64,000 nt of DNA from Aspidapion aeneum (taxonomy: Eukaryota; Arthropoda; Insecta; Coleoptera; Brentidae): NCBI GenBank assembly GCA_963576565.1, contig OY755038.1, positions 136,788,124 through 136,852,123 on the forward strand, in the 5' to 3' direction. The translations under genes were made by a program, and so were the position numbers. Below are positions 10,211-20,841 of the stretch, in pieces. The notes beneath the pieces were generated by a model. The model worked only from the letters and a program-made list of their open reading frames with translations. It did no database searches and had not been told where the DNA came from. The stretch's first letter is position 1; every line of letters begins with the position of its first letter.

Positions 10211-13200
10211 TTGTGTTTTTTATTTAAACACGCAATTTGGTGTTTGTTTAAACAAATGTCCACTTACAGTCATAAAGGGTAGTTTATTTGCCCATCTTTT
10301 AGAGTATCCCTTTATCTTTGACAGGGAACTAAAGTTGGGTAAAGTAAACAGTGACTGGTTCCTTGAAACCCTGGGGCCAATACAAGGGCTTCCTGCCTGG
10401 TACTTATCAGTCCTGAGTGAACCTTAAAAGTGCGGTCAAAATTTTTTCATCAGTCTGTCTGTTTTTTTATGTAACTCAAGGGCTGGTTTATATAACAACA
10501 TAATGCACCATGAACAAACATAATGCTTGATTTTGGTACATCGGTCCTTCATTTTTCTGCCTGCTTAGCATTAAAATGATATATAATTAAGCACTAACTT
10601 TGTCCACATTGTGCATTTTGTGAGCTGCCGACAGCAAGTGTACAAATTTTTTAGTAACTACTGTAGAATTGGTTTAACTTAGCACATAATCAGGCCAGGC
10701 TCTCAAAAAGGTATGGACCCACTTGTTTAACCCATAACCCACCCTGGGCATTACGAAGCCAGTTTATCAGTTGAATAACTAAATAAATAAATTTCTTGTT
10801 TTTTATTTACCTAGCTACCTTAATGACAAAAATTTCCTTTACCTATTCCTACTAAGGCCTGCCTTACCGGTGGTGATCCCCGAGAGGATGGTGGCGATCA
10901 CTCCCTCCCTTTTTCTAGAGAACTTTAAATACAAAGGGCACATTCTGGTGTATTAATTAAGTAATTAGTAACTGAGTAAAAGAACTATTTTGGTAATTGT
11001 GTAATAAATATGGTTTTTAAGAATTTCCATTTATTTTAAAGTAGGTATTTCGAAAAAGGTACAAAAAACTTTTATTTTGGCATGTTAGAAAAAAAAAACA
11101 TTTTTTATAAAAGAAAACCATATACTGCCTAATTAATTTTTTGAGTCTATACAATGTATGTTCAAAAAATCTAAATTGTCCTCCTTTTTGTTGTATCTCT
11201 GGAACCCCTCTGTTGGCCCACTCACCAATGTAATACACATTTGATACAATGGTGTAGATTTTTTTAGATTATGAATATGCATAATAGCACCAAGGTAACC
11301 CCCAGGCCTGTCATAACAGCAAACTAAAGAAGCCTTGACCCATGGGTAGTCTGGTAACGGAAAAGCTTTGACAAGTATGTAAAAAAATATAGATATGAGG
11401 GGGGTGAGTTAATCTGTTGATTCTCTGAATGGATTTGGTGACCTGGTCATTCAGGAAATCACCACATACAGGGTATATGAGGTGCCTATTTGGAACTAAC
11501 AGCATTGTGGCTCTCCGTACCCTGTTGATTATGTCAAAAGGTATATAACCCACCAGGGGTCTAAGGCTATAACTATGGCATTATGTGGTATATCATAATG
11601 AATAAGTTTCTGGCCTAAAATATATTTTGAAGTCTGCTGGGTTCTATTTACTAGATAGAATTTAAATTGTTATCCGAGTCATACACAATGTACATTTGTG
11701 CACAACATACCCTATGTGCCAGGTTAGATCCTTTAAGGGTGCTAACCGCCACTACCGTACATTCGTGGCATTAAAGCAAATATGTTTAATTCCCTGTACA
11801 TTATATAATTTAATTTTAATAATTATAAAAAAAATGTGTAAAATGAGTTGGAGTCAATTGCAAGCAGACACCCTTTATGGCTTCCTTACTGACATTCCCA
11901 AGGGCTGAGCAAATGGGCCCCATTCTGGGTTGCTTTCTGGACTTTGTACTTCATTTCTTTTAACTGCTTTCTAAAATTAAAAAATGTAAATAAAAGTTTT
12001 TTAACTAAAAATTAAAAAAACCAAGGCCATGTGCCATGCTTTTTTCATTTTTTCTTTACAAGTGAAAATTGGTAGTCAAGAGTGTGTTTAATAAAAAACA
12101 GTCAAATCAGAATGTTCAAAAAAAAATAGTGTTTCTTAATGACAAATTATGAAAACCTGTCATTCAGGGACACAATGTTTGAATCCATCAGATCAAAAAA
12201 TATTTTTTTAATCTCATTGGTTTGAATGACACTCTGTTTTTTTTACTTCAAGTCAAGCGGCTTTAGTAGTCCGTTTATTTAGACTGACCTGATTCCAAGC
12301 GTGCAAGAGTGCAAGAGTGCACCAGAGCCAATTGCCAGTACCAAGCACTTTGGCAATTCTCCCCTTGCAATGACCAATTACTGAGAGTGTGTGGGGCCTC
12401 ATTTAAATAATTTGGACCAAGCTTGTATGTTATGTCATGTTATTATATTTTTTGTATAAACAGCCTTACAGTTTCCTTCTGTAATGATATCTTATGTCAT
12501 TCTATGTCTCATGATATGCTATGTTTCATGTTATGCTATGTTTCTATATAAACCATAATTTCTTACCTAAAAACAAACACCGAAAAAAAACGTTTATTAG
12601 TATTCTGAATTTTCGAGGCGCTTGCGTTTTGACGAGCTATCTTGACCTGTTTTATCAGAAAAGTTAACCTGGCAAACATTTTGACAATGAGAACCGCCTT
12701 TTTTTGCGCGATTATTTCACAGTAGTGTAGAACATAACAAGTTTTTCATCAGCCATTTTAGTAAAGTCCCAGTCCATAACAGGAAATAGCTATTTTGCAA
12801 TAGTTGCCATTGTTTCTTGTTTATTTCTAGACAAAATTACTTTAATGTTAACGTGCTATATTTTGGAGCTGTCATGGACACTGTGAGAGCTATATAAACA
12901 TTGCCTAATCAGCAACGACAACACTTTAGAAGCTGCTTAGAAGTGAAACGACATACAGCTGTAATAGCTATTTTAATTTCAGTTTTGCTGTTAAAGTGTT
13001 TTGGTAGAAGTTCTGCAGCAATTTGTGTTACTTGGGTAATTGATCTTTTAAAATTGACATACCAAAGTCAAATTTATAAATACCGTCGTTTATTTTCCAT
13101 TAATAGTGGCGTCACTATTAAATCCGGCTTGTATAATACACAAAGGCCTAATTTTGAAAGGATACAGCTGTTCTTATAATGAGAAACTGTCAATATAATG
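10211..13200. other. Unassigned region, no recognised gene
   Basis: About 3 kb of mostly AT-rich sequence. It includes a weak ORF on the minus strand (11311-11553, listed separately), a GTGATC/GATCAC hairpin near 10870-10905, and short direct repeats of ATGTCATG/ATGCTATG type near 12420-12545. No transposon protein or known RNA gene is seen. It is the most likely place in the window for host intergenic DNA. Confidence 0.45.
11311..11553 (-). CDS. Unrecognised 80-codon ORF
   Basis: This minus-strand frame encodes a protein with a basic start (RRATMLLVPNRHLIYPVCGD) and no motif I recognise. The frame extends a little upstream of the ATG (to about LRPLVGYIPF). On the same strand, downstream in transcription (plus coordinates near 11230), lies a consensus-like donor GTGAGT, so an exon is conceivable. 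Codon use and length give little support. It could equally be a chance frame or a piece of an unknown element. Confidence 0.2.
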   Translation of the reverse strand: MGYIPFDIINRVRRATMLLVPNRHLIYPVCGDFLNDQVTKSIQRINRLTHPPHIYIFLHTCQSFSVTRLPMGQGFFSLLL

Positions 13201-13203
13201 CCC

Positions 13204-13246
13204 GGCACAATTTGTGCCTGGCACTATTGCAATAGGTCCCTATTGC
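13204..13246. repeat. Two adjacent short perfect palindromes
   Basis: GGCACAA-T-TTGTGCC (13204-13218) and GCAATAGG-TC-CCTATTGC (13229-13246) lie 10 bp apart. Both would form small hairpins. They are upstream of the piggyBac-like element and not part of its terminal repeats. Confidence 0.7.
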
Positions 13247-13710
13247 GAGTAGGTAGGTATTTTAATAAGATAACGTTTAGGTACGTTTTGGATATATGTA
13301 ATTCATTAGAAACTTAAAGTTGATACGCAATTCGCAAAGCGTTGTCATTTGCGTAAATGCGAAATGTGTTATCGCCCGTACGAATGTTAACCAGCCCTGT
13401 AGAGACAGTATTGACCGCCCAACTGACACAAGGTCTATATACTTTCACACAGGTTATCTACAGAGTTTGAAAGGTCATGGAACCTGGCCAACTGTAATCC
13501 AATTAAAAAATGTACGTCACCGGGTTACCTTAACCCTTTGCGACCCTGACCACATATTTGTGTGGTCCGATATTAATAAATTTCTGCAACTGCAGATTCA
13601 GTCTTCCAACTATAGGGATGTGTGGCGCTAGTTCTTCATTTTTCAGCCTTTCCAAAGCACACCACGCAGTGTCTCTTCGATCGCTGTTCAGTGCTCGATC
13701 GCTTGCTATA

Positions 13711-14490
13711 ATGGACGGTCGCCGTTTATGAGAAAACCGTAAGTAGCAGCATTAAAATGCAAAATCTACCATTTCTTTAACATTTTTGAATAGTTTTTGT
13801 TGAAGTATCAGAATCACAATTCTGTAAACAGATTCTTTTTCTTGTTAGCCTTAACTGAAATATTATCCAACTAAAACGTGGAGTTTGAATATACTATGCT
13901 AATGTGATAAGTGTCAGGTTTTTTGAGGGAAATAAGTTAGGGCCAATTTATGTATTTTAAAAGTTTTCTCTAAATAAACACAATTTATGCACCCAAAATC
14001 AACATTGTTTTATTGCTCAATATCAATAGTTTTTTGACAATAGGTTAATTGCAAAGGTTCAGCAAAAATGTAGATATTATTTTGTGAAATTCAATTAATT
14101 TAACCCACACACTTGTGTTGGTTGGGTCTTACTTTCTTTTTTACGTCTGCACACTTGTGTGGGTTAGGTCTTACTGCTTGTGATTATTTTTTTATTTTAG
14201 AATACAATCTGAGCAATCCTGCGGATGTTGAGGAGCTTTTTAATTACATGAATGATGACTCAGACTTAAGTGCATTAATTGATGACGTCGACGTTGATCC
14301 AGCCTGGACAAATGAGCCACAAACAAGTCAATGCCCATTTGATCATGGGCTGTATTCCATATCCCAGAATGCCTTGATACTGGAGAAGAGGGATCAAACT
14401 TTAAATGATTTCCGCCATTTCCACTCGGGAAAGATTACATTTTTTGCGAATATGCCTTTACTATTTAGATACAAAAATCCCCCTAGTGAT
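13711..14490 (+). pseudogene. piggyBac-like transposase N-terminus, two exons
   Basis: A possible exon 1 begins at ATG 13711 (MDGRRL, then an in-frame TGA) and ends at a strong donor GTAAGT (13739). A pyrimidine-rich acceptor ends at 14200, and the second exon continues in matching phase with YNLSNPADVEELFNYMND followed by the acidic DSDLSALIDDVDVDPAW. A short MDxRRL start and an acidic low-complexity N-terminus are typical of piggyBac transposases. The DDD catalytic core is absent; the frame runs into a foreign LINE tail after about 14490. The intron is inferred from splice consensus and phase only. Confidence 0.5.
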
Positions 14491-14494
14491 AGTA

Positions 14495-14715
14495 AAGGAA
14501 GCGTTCATATTATCAGACACAAAGACGATCGATGGAACAAATGTATTGTAAACTGGAGACCTTGGGAAAATAAAAGAAGTAGGAGAAGACCCTAAATGAG
14601 ATGGGTGGACGATTTGAAAAAACATGCGGGAGATGGATGAATACGGTGACAGACAGAAAAGAGTGGAAGCTATTGGGAGAGGCCTATATCCAAGGATGAA
14701 TCGAAGAAGAAGATA
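14495..14715 (+). pseudogene. LINE C-terminal fragment inside the piggyBac-like element
   Basis: Frame text KDDRWNKCIVNWRPWENKRS, then MRWVDDLKKHAG and, after a shift, DRKEWKLLGEAYIQG is the characteristic C-terminal tail of an RTE-like endonuclease-reverse transcriptase of a different family from the one at 5-8 kb. It is a short 5'-truncated insertion, with one stop and one frameshift. The junction with transposase text falls inside one open frame (14113-14595), so an ORF finder reports a chimera. Confidence 0.7.
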
Positions 14716-15013
14716 GTTTAAGTAAAGACAGAAACTGCTTTTTCAATTATCATACTCAATAATATTTAAAATTTTTGTTTTTGGGTTAATTAGTAATCAC
14801 TAAAAGTTAATGGCATTTGCTATTTGGAACAATTGTTTTTTAGACTAAGGCCCAACCCCCACAATTGTGTGGGTATGTCTTTTTTATTACAACTGTACAT
14901 GGAATTTTTTTAATTTTTTTTTGGTGTTCAGAATACCTCCAAGGGTTCACGTTCCAATTTTAGCAAAAATCTGACAAAAAAAAATTCTGGGTCTGAAAGG
15001 GTTATACCATTTG

Positions 15014-16077
15014 CCCACATAGCACAAAAATCACATCAACATTAAATTAACGTGAACAAAAATAACAAAGTTTTTTTACTTGAAAACAACCTCAGACCAT
15101 GTAATATTTAATTTGTTAAATTTACATGCTTAAAGATAACTTAAAAACAAGGAGAAATAAAGCTATAAAAATCCTGTCTTTCTGGTGCTTTGTATATAAC
15201 GTGTTTTTTACCCGCGTTATTTTCATGTACCAAATTCACACTTGAAAAGTCCTCCACAACATGTTCTAAAACGCCACTAGATTAAGACTTGTAAAACCTA
15301 CTAACTTTCTGCGTCTTTTTTGGTCACGTTTTTTTAATAACATTTTTTTAACTTAAAAGAGACGCGAAATGATGTTATAAAAGTTCACTAGTTTTAGACT
15401 ACAACACTTCAAGACAATTTTAAAGATGGCGCTCAACGCAAGACAAAATATCTATAAATCTATCTATATACATTATGTTTTTTTTAAAAGCTAAACAAGA
15501 TTTTTTAACAGTAAACACTTTCACAGAGTATTAATGTGTCTTTATCAGGTTAAATCACTGATGCGTCGTGATCGTAAAGGATCAGGGATGTTTCTTAATG
15601 TGTCTTTATCAGGTTAAATCACTGATGCGTCGTGATCGTAAAAGGATCAGGGATGTTTCTTAACTGGTTTTTGGTTTTTGGAGTTTAGAGGCCAAAGCAC
15701 TGCCTGATAGATTTCGTCAAAGTAAAAAATGCCGACAATAGGTGGCGCTGCTGCTAGTAAAATCTCAAAATTATTTGGTAGAAAAGCTATGCAACTCGCG
15801 TTTTAAAATTCGTGTGGAAATGGCGTGAATCTAATGTGGTTTGAACGTTGATAAAAATCACTTGAAACTAACGTAAAAAAAGTTCTGTTTTAATTTGATA
15901 ATGGCGTTATTACAACGCAGTTTTTAGCAACGTTATTTTTTTATAACGTTAATGAATGACCTATTAAGCTTGTTTTCATATAGGAAATAAATGTTTTTTT
16001 CTAGCAGCTTTTAAAATCAACGTTTTTTTTTATCACCCCTTTTTTACGTGTTAAACACGTGATTGTGCTATGTGGGT
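15014..16077. mobile_element. 1.06 kb inverted-repeat element, non-coding
   Basis: A 14-bp perfect inverted repeat, CCCACATAGCACAA at 15014-15027 and its complement at 16064-16077, is extended imperfectly inward (TCAC..). The interior repeats AACGTT-like blocks near both ends (for example 15855, 15945, 16018) but has no coding frame. It looks like a non-autonomous DNA transposon. It starts 8 bp after the piggyBac-like right end. No target duplication could be fixed and the superfamily is unknown. Confidence 0.6.
15531..15660. repeat. 64-bp tandem duplication
   Basis: Two head-to-tail copies with period 64-65, both containing CACTGATGCGTCGTGATCGT. The copies differ by one extra A in the second. 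It lies inside the 1.06 kb inverted-repeat element. Confidence 0.95.
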
Positions 16078-16112
16078 CTTTTCTGGAAACCTGATGACGC
16101 AGCTACAGTCGT

Positions 16113-16172
16113 CCAGTTAAGTTCACTTAACTGGTCAAATTCTCTAGGCAACCTGTGTAAAAGTATATAAAG
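16113..16172 (+). promoter_or_regulatory. Palindrome plus TATA-box promoter-like block
   Basis: The perfect inverted repeat CCAGTTAAGT-TC-ACTTAACTGG (16113-16134) lies 29 bp upstream of TATATAAAG (16164-16172). Further palindromes follow downstream: ACTACGCGTAGT near 16210 and GAGACAC-AAAA-GTGTCTC near 16322-16340. The layout resembles a strong pol II promoter of a transposon or virus-like element, but no dependent coding region is recognised. Confidence 0.4.
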
Positions 16173-16505
16173 ACCTTGCGCCTGACCAATCAAATTTCGA
16201 CATTCACCTCGCCACGAATACCACTACGCGTAGTAGTATCCACTTTAATTGTCTGCTTTATTTGCGTTTTAATATATCCTGGGTGCACTCAGCAGCGCCT
16301 GAGAGTCGATTTTTTGCTTAGAGAGACACAAAAGTGTCTCAATCTTATTTGTCTCCAACTTTGGTATCTAATTCTGAATAGGTTCACCCACTAGTTGAAC
16401 CTGATTTAGTCAACAGAACGGATAATGTTTTTAAACAATTTCATATGTTTTTTCCATTTCTATATTTAGTCATCTTAAAACACAAAAATATTTGCTTTAA
16501 ACAAG
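16173..16505. other. No gene recognised
   Basis: The sequence downstream of the promoter-like block has small hairpins, including GGTTCA..TGAACC near 16381-16401. The only open frame (16176-16394) depends on a TTG start and shows no motif. Confidence 0.45.
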
Positions 16506-17383
16506 TGTAACAAAACGGGATTTGAATATAAGTGGTATTTTTGCCATTTATAAGTTTTTAAAGATTTTTAATTAAATATTGTTTTGACATCAACAAGCAA
16601 TAATTATATGCAAGACTAGGTTAAGATTAAGTAAAATTTATGGCAACTCGGCGACTTGTTTTTGGGCATATTTTCAGGTTCGCTGTATTTTAATAAAAGT
16701 TGTATTCGGCTAATATGTCCTTTGAGCCACTAACATCAAAATAATTCATATTTTGTAACTGGAAACAAATTAGCTAAACTATTTTCGACTTTTAAAAACA
16801 CACTGTATAATTCTAACTTTATCGATTTTCTCAGTCCATACATCTTTGAATTGCGGTGGTATTTTGTCTCTTTGTCTTTCTCGCCAATGCGAGAGAGCTT
16901 AAGTTTCAGACCACGGCAACCAAGAATGTCTGTGGGAGTAAACCGTTAAAGAAAGCTTAGATTTAGACCAATCAGCTAGCGGCAAGTTAAGACTGTCTAG
17001 AGAGCAGGGTACTAAAACTTTCGAAAGTCTGGAGGGAGTTTACTTTTTAGTCGCGCTTCGCTTGGTACGTTACGCTTTCATTCACACTTCTTAAGGGGGG
17101 TTTTATTTTAACTGGGGAAATTTATCAATCATTTTAACATTGTATAAGCTATTATCTTTATTATTCATAATTATTTTAGTCTTTTCTTCTGGAGTTTATT
17201 AATTTTAAAACTTTTGATTATTACTGTTTCCAGTGTTTTGAAATAATGTTTTTATCTGTTTTATGGTTTTTTTAACATCAAAATACAAACCATTAGTTGC
17301 CCTAAAATCGGCATTTTTCTTCAACAATATATCCCAAACCTAAACAGTAATATTAAGTAAATTAAACAGTTGATTGAATAGTT
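16506..17383 (+). repeat. Possible 5' part of an older LTR (left of element 1)
   Basis: Tentative. TGTAACA at 16506-16512 is an inverted match to TGTTACA at 45208-45214, which sits just before a primer-site-like sequence. Removing elements 1 and 2 would join this stretch to 28206-28422 and 45068-45214 into an LTR of roughly 1.2 kb. The start could lie elsewhere. No coding content is seen. Confidence 0.3.
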
Positions 17384-19449
17384 TGTAGCGTTTTTATTTT
17401 CCGCTACAAAGAAAATTTAGAAAACACTTAAAAATAGCCTATTTCTATATTTTCTTTCTTTTAGTAACTTATTTTAACAAATTCTAATTAAAACATTAAT
17501 AAAAAAAATTATTGTGCTCTTGCTGAGATTTGATCTCGGGCCTGCTGGTTACGAGGCCGATGCGCTGTACCTTGTTCCATTGTGGCAGATAGAAATTTTT
17601 GCTGTTACATTTGGACCGCAGAATAAGAAGCCTTGGGCTATGGAAAACTATAAAAGTTATGAAAATTGACTTTTTTACATAAATATTTTTTAATGAAGTT
17701 TCACACTTATTGGAAGTCCTCTTTAATATTTAGAAAGTTTTTTCGCCATTTTGTCGTCTATTGGTTGGCACCTTATTTCCATTAACACATCTGAGTATGA
17801 AGGGAATTGTTTATTCGTTGTCTCGGCCGTAGTATCGATCGTAGGGAATGAGTATGCCGCAGGCGCACATTTTCTGGTCCCCTCCAGAACGGGTGCAAAA
17901 ATTAGGTCGGCCGATCGATCTTTCCTTTTTCTTCGACATTTTGAACAGCAAACAGCAAAAATTTTTGCAGTGACAAGTGATTTCATTTTTTGGTGATGAA
18001 ATTTTAAAAAATGGTAAGTTTACCTTATTAAATCCAAGCTGAAGGATTCTTCTTGTTGTTGAACCAAAAATTTAAGGGTTTTCTTGAAATTAAGTCCATC
18101 TTTTTCCTTGTTACAGAAAAGAAAAGGCAATTTTCCATCATGGCGTTGGCGTGGCCGCTGTAACGCGCTAGTCATAATGGCGTAAATTTTTGACGGGGCC
18201 ATGGGATGACAGGGGTGAGTTGAGCTGATTTTTTTTCAACAAATAAAAACATCAGTGTTTCTCCTGTGGTTTTGTTTTTGCCTGTTTTTTATTTTATTTT
18301 TGAAACCGTTTTTTTTACCGGGGTAATTTTTTATTCCAGAGTTTCTGGGTAAGACAAAAATCGACCATCTTACCTCTATGGGTTAGTTTCCGACACTGCA
18401 AGTATGAGTAACCGATTGAGGTTTAAGAGGGAACAACACACACAGCAAACCTCATCTTTCTATTTCGTGACGTCACGTGAGGATTTGCAGCTCCTTGTAA
18501 TATGGGCACTCAGGCTTTATGAGATTGAAAGAATACCTAGTCTGTATTTGCAGGTATTTGGTTGACATGGTGATAAAACATCCTAATTGGTTCCATTATA
18601 AGTGATTACCTATCTGAATAATTAATTACTATTTTTCTATTTGAATTTTAAGGTAAAACCTAAACTTTGATATCTTCTTATAAACTAAACAGTTTATTCT
18701 TTAAATTTTTTAACATAAACTTTTAAATTTTCTAATTGATTAAACTGAAATTTTTTTCTTAATGAATTAAACTTAAAACTTTTAATTATTCTTAATTATT
18801 AAAAATAACAAGCTGAAGGAGGAATCTCATTTTAAAGGTATTTAATGTGATAAAAAAAAAGTACTAGTTATGTATTAATTTAATTTTACATGGTGGTATA
18901 CAAGGTTAGTTATTAAGTAACTATGAGTAAACAAAAATTCTAGAATTTTTCATTTGGTATTTAGGTTAAGATAGTTAAGGCTGTTTCATAGTATTTTTTT
19001 TATAACACACTGTATAAAATGTCACAACATTTATGTCAATACATCACCCCAATGTGTCTAAAACATTTGCCTATTATTTAAAATTTGACTCCCCTCCCAC
19101 TTTATAATGCTTAAACATTAATAAGATTTGACTTATTAATTAGACTTTATAAACTAATTAATATTATTAATTAACTTAAAGACTTTGATTTTATTTAGCC
19201 AGTTTGAATATTTTTCTGTATTTTTTTTAAGTTTTTTCTTGATCTTTTCTTTGATAAAGATTAAGTGGCGTCCAATTAATTAAATCCCTAGTTAATTAAC
19301 ATCTTTTAATTAATATTATTGAACCCATGACCCAATGCCACCAGACGAACAGCTGCCGGTGCTGTGTGATTCCTTTTTAAAAAAGAGAGAGATAATATTT
19401 TATTTTAATTTTTTTTTAAACCTCGCCTCTTAAAAAAAAAAGGGCCTCA
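17384..19449 (+). repeat. 5' LTR of element 1
   Basis: Starts TGTAGCG and ends CCTCA. It matches 26140-28205 nearly perfectly, with roughly a dozen differences noticed by eye. It carries an antisense tRNA-like segment (17515-17590) and an 87-codon antisense frame (17723-17986) that recurs in the other LTR but has no recognised motif. Confidence 0.95.
17515..17590 (-). other. Antisense tRNA-like segment inside the LTR
   Basis: On the minus strand the text includes GATCAAATC, an exact pol III B-box (GWTCRANNC), as the loop of a T-arm-like hairpin, preceded by AGCGCATCGGCCTCGTAACC, which resembles a tRNA D/anticodon region. The anticodon stem pairs badly and no acceptor stem closes, so this is a tRNA-derived relic at most. 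The same segment is in the 3' LTR (about 26271-26345). Confidence 0.3.
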
Positions 19450-19456
19450 TAAAATA

Positions 19457-19478
19457 TGGCGCCCAACGTGGGGCTCGA
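19457..19478 (+). promoter_or_regulatory. Primer-binding site, tRNA-Lys(CUU)
   Basis: TGGCGCCCAACGTGGGGC and the next four bases are complementary over 22 nt to the 3' end of insect tRNA-Lys(CUU), including its CCA. It starts 7 nt after the LTR end. This is where minus-strand DNA synthesis begins. Confidence 0.85.
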
Positions 19479-20841
19479 CCAATATAGCTTTCCGAAATAT
19501 GACATTGACAGGGAATTTTTATTAGAGTTTTTTTGAAAATTTTTCTAAATTTTAAAAAAAAAAATATATTTTTTTCATTATGAAGTTTGAGTGGGAGATT
19601 AGAGATTAACTTTAACTGTCCTGGCTATCTTAACCTTGGTTTAGAGTTGTTTTTTCATAAACATACGATTTGCTGTTTTTTTGTTTTTTGTATTTGCGTA
19701 CACAAATTTTTTATGCATACCGGTACATTTTAAAACATTATAATATAGTGTTGTAGGTATTACCTACTGATTTAAGTGATTATACTAAGATTTTTTTTCA
19801 GAGCGCTTTTGATTTATTTTATTTTGAACTTGTTATTTACATTGTATTTATTTTCTTATTGTATAACAGCTGACTATATTTTATTGAAAGTGAAATACGT
19901 TCTGCCTACCATACCTACTACATACCTACAATGATATTTTTAACTGGTTTATTTTACTGATTTTTTTTTAGGGCGCTATTGTATTTTATTTACGACTTTA
20001 TGATATTGATACCTACTAATATTTTGGAAAATAGATTTTCTTGAGTACAAGAGTGATGCAATACTTTTCGGCGGTGTTCGTTGGTGCACTAAAAATTATT
20101 TAATTTTTTTCTTCCTTTGACAACTTTTAATAAAATAAGTAATGCATTAATATATTTATAAAATTAATTAATTTAACTTTATGAAACAACCAATTGGTAG
20201 TTTAATTTTTTTCTTTTCAGAATATTTTTGAAAAAAGGGTAGTGCAAATACTCTACTCACTTAACATCTCTTTCTCAACTTTTCCATAAAAATACAGTTA
20301 CAAACAATGGAATATTTTTCTAAAATTTAGGTGGGTGTGTTTTTATATGAGAGTACCTTTTTCAGCTGCCACATTGAAAGTTTTTTTATCTTTTAGGTTG
20401 AATATTTTTTTTGAAAACATGATAGACGGTCGTTTAGATATTATTATAAAAAAAAAACTTAGAAACTCCCTGTATCCTCCTCTATTTGTTTAAATTTATT
20501 TTTTTTTTAAATTTAAATTTTCTGCTTAAGCCATTTTGAATTAAGAACAAAATAATTGGAAAGATGTCCAATATTTTTTTTGTTTTTAATGATTTTTTTT
20601 TGCGTGCAATATTTTGATGGATTTTTTTTGAATGCTTATTAATAGTGTGAAACAATAGTAGATTAGTTTCACCTTTTTTAGTTTTGCGCGCAATTATTTT
20701 TGAAAGCTGAAGTGACAGTTTTGAATTGATTTTTTATTAGTTTTTTTTATTTTTAATTTTGAAACCTGCGTTTATTGATTTAAAATAAAACGCATTTATT
20801 TTTAAATTTTTGTGAACCAAACTTTGGGACTTAAAAAAAAA
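19479..20841 (+). other. Leader of element 1
   Basis: 1.4 kb of T-rich, non-coding sequence between primer site and gag. It probably contains packaging signals; none can be recognised by eye. Confidence 0.7.

Larger units (their letters stand above)
13530..15005 (+). mobile_element. piggyBac-like DNA transposon, decayed
   Basis: The left end is TTAA (13530-13533) followed by CCCTTTGCGACCC (13534-13546). The right end is GGGTCTGAAAGGG (14989-15001), whose complement matches the left repeat at 11 of 13 positions, then TTAT, one change from the duplicated TTAA target. Subterminal palindromes of CCACA..TGTGG type occur at 13550-13565, about 14103-14120 and 14150-14166, and 14858-14873. Length is 1.48 kb including a LINE fragment, so the transposase is mostly lost. 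TTAA targeting and CCC-starting ends are hallmarks of piggyBac. Confidence 0.75.

Noticed and set aside
11696..11908. Coding exon at 11.7-11.9 kb
   Set aside because: Short frame without motif and without convincing splice sites.
12901..13179. 92-codon frame with a hydrophobic stretch
   Set aside because: Relies on a TTG start, no motif, AT-rich composition expected of non-coding DNA.
15545..15660. Hammerhead in the 64-bp tandem repeat (CTGATGC)
   Set aside because: Core base A9 is missing and no GAAA with matching stems follows.
16176..16394. 72-codon frame after the TATA-like block
   Set aside because: Relies on a TTG start and overlaps several hairpins; no protein family recognised.
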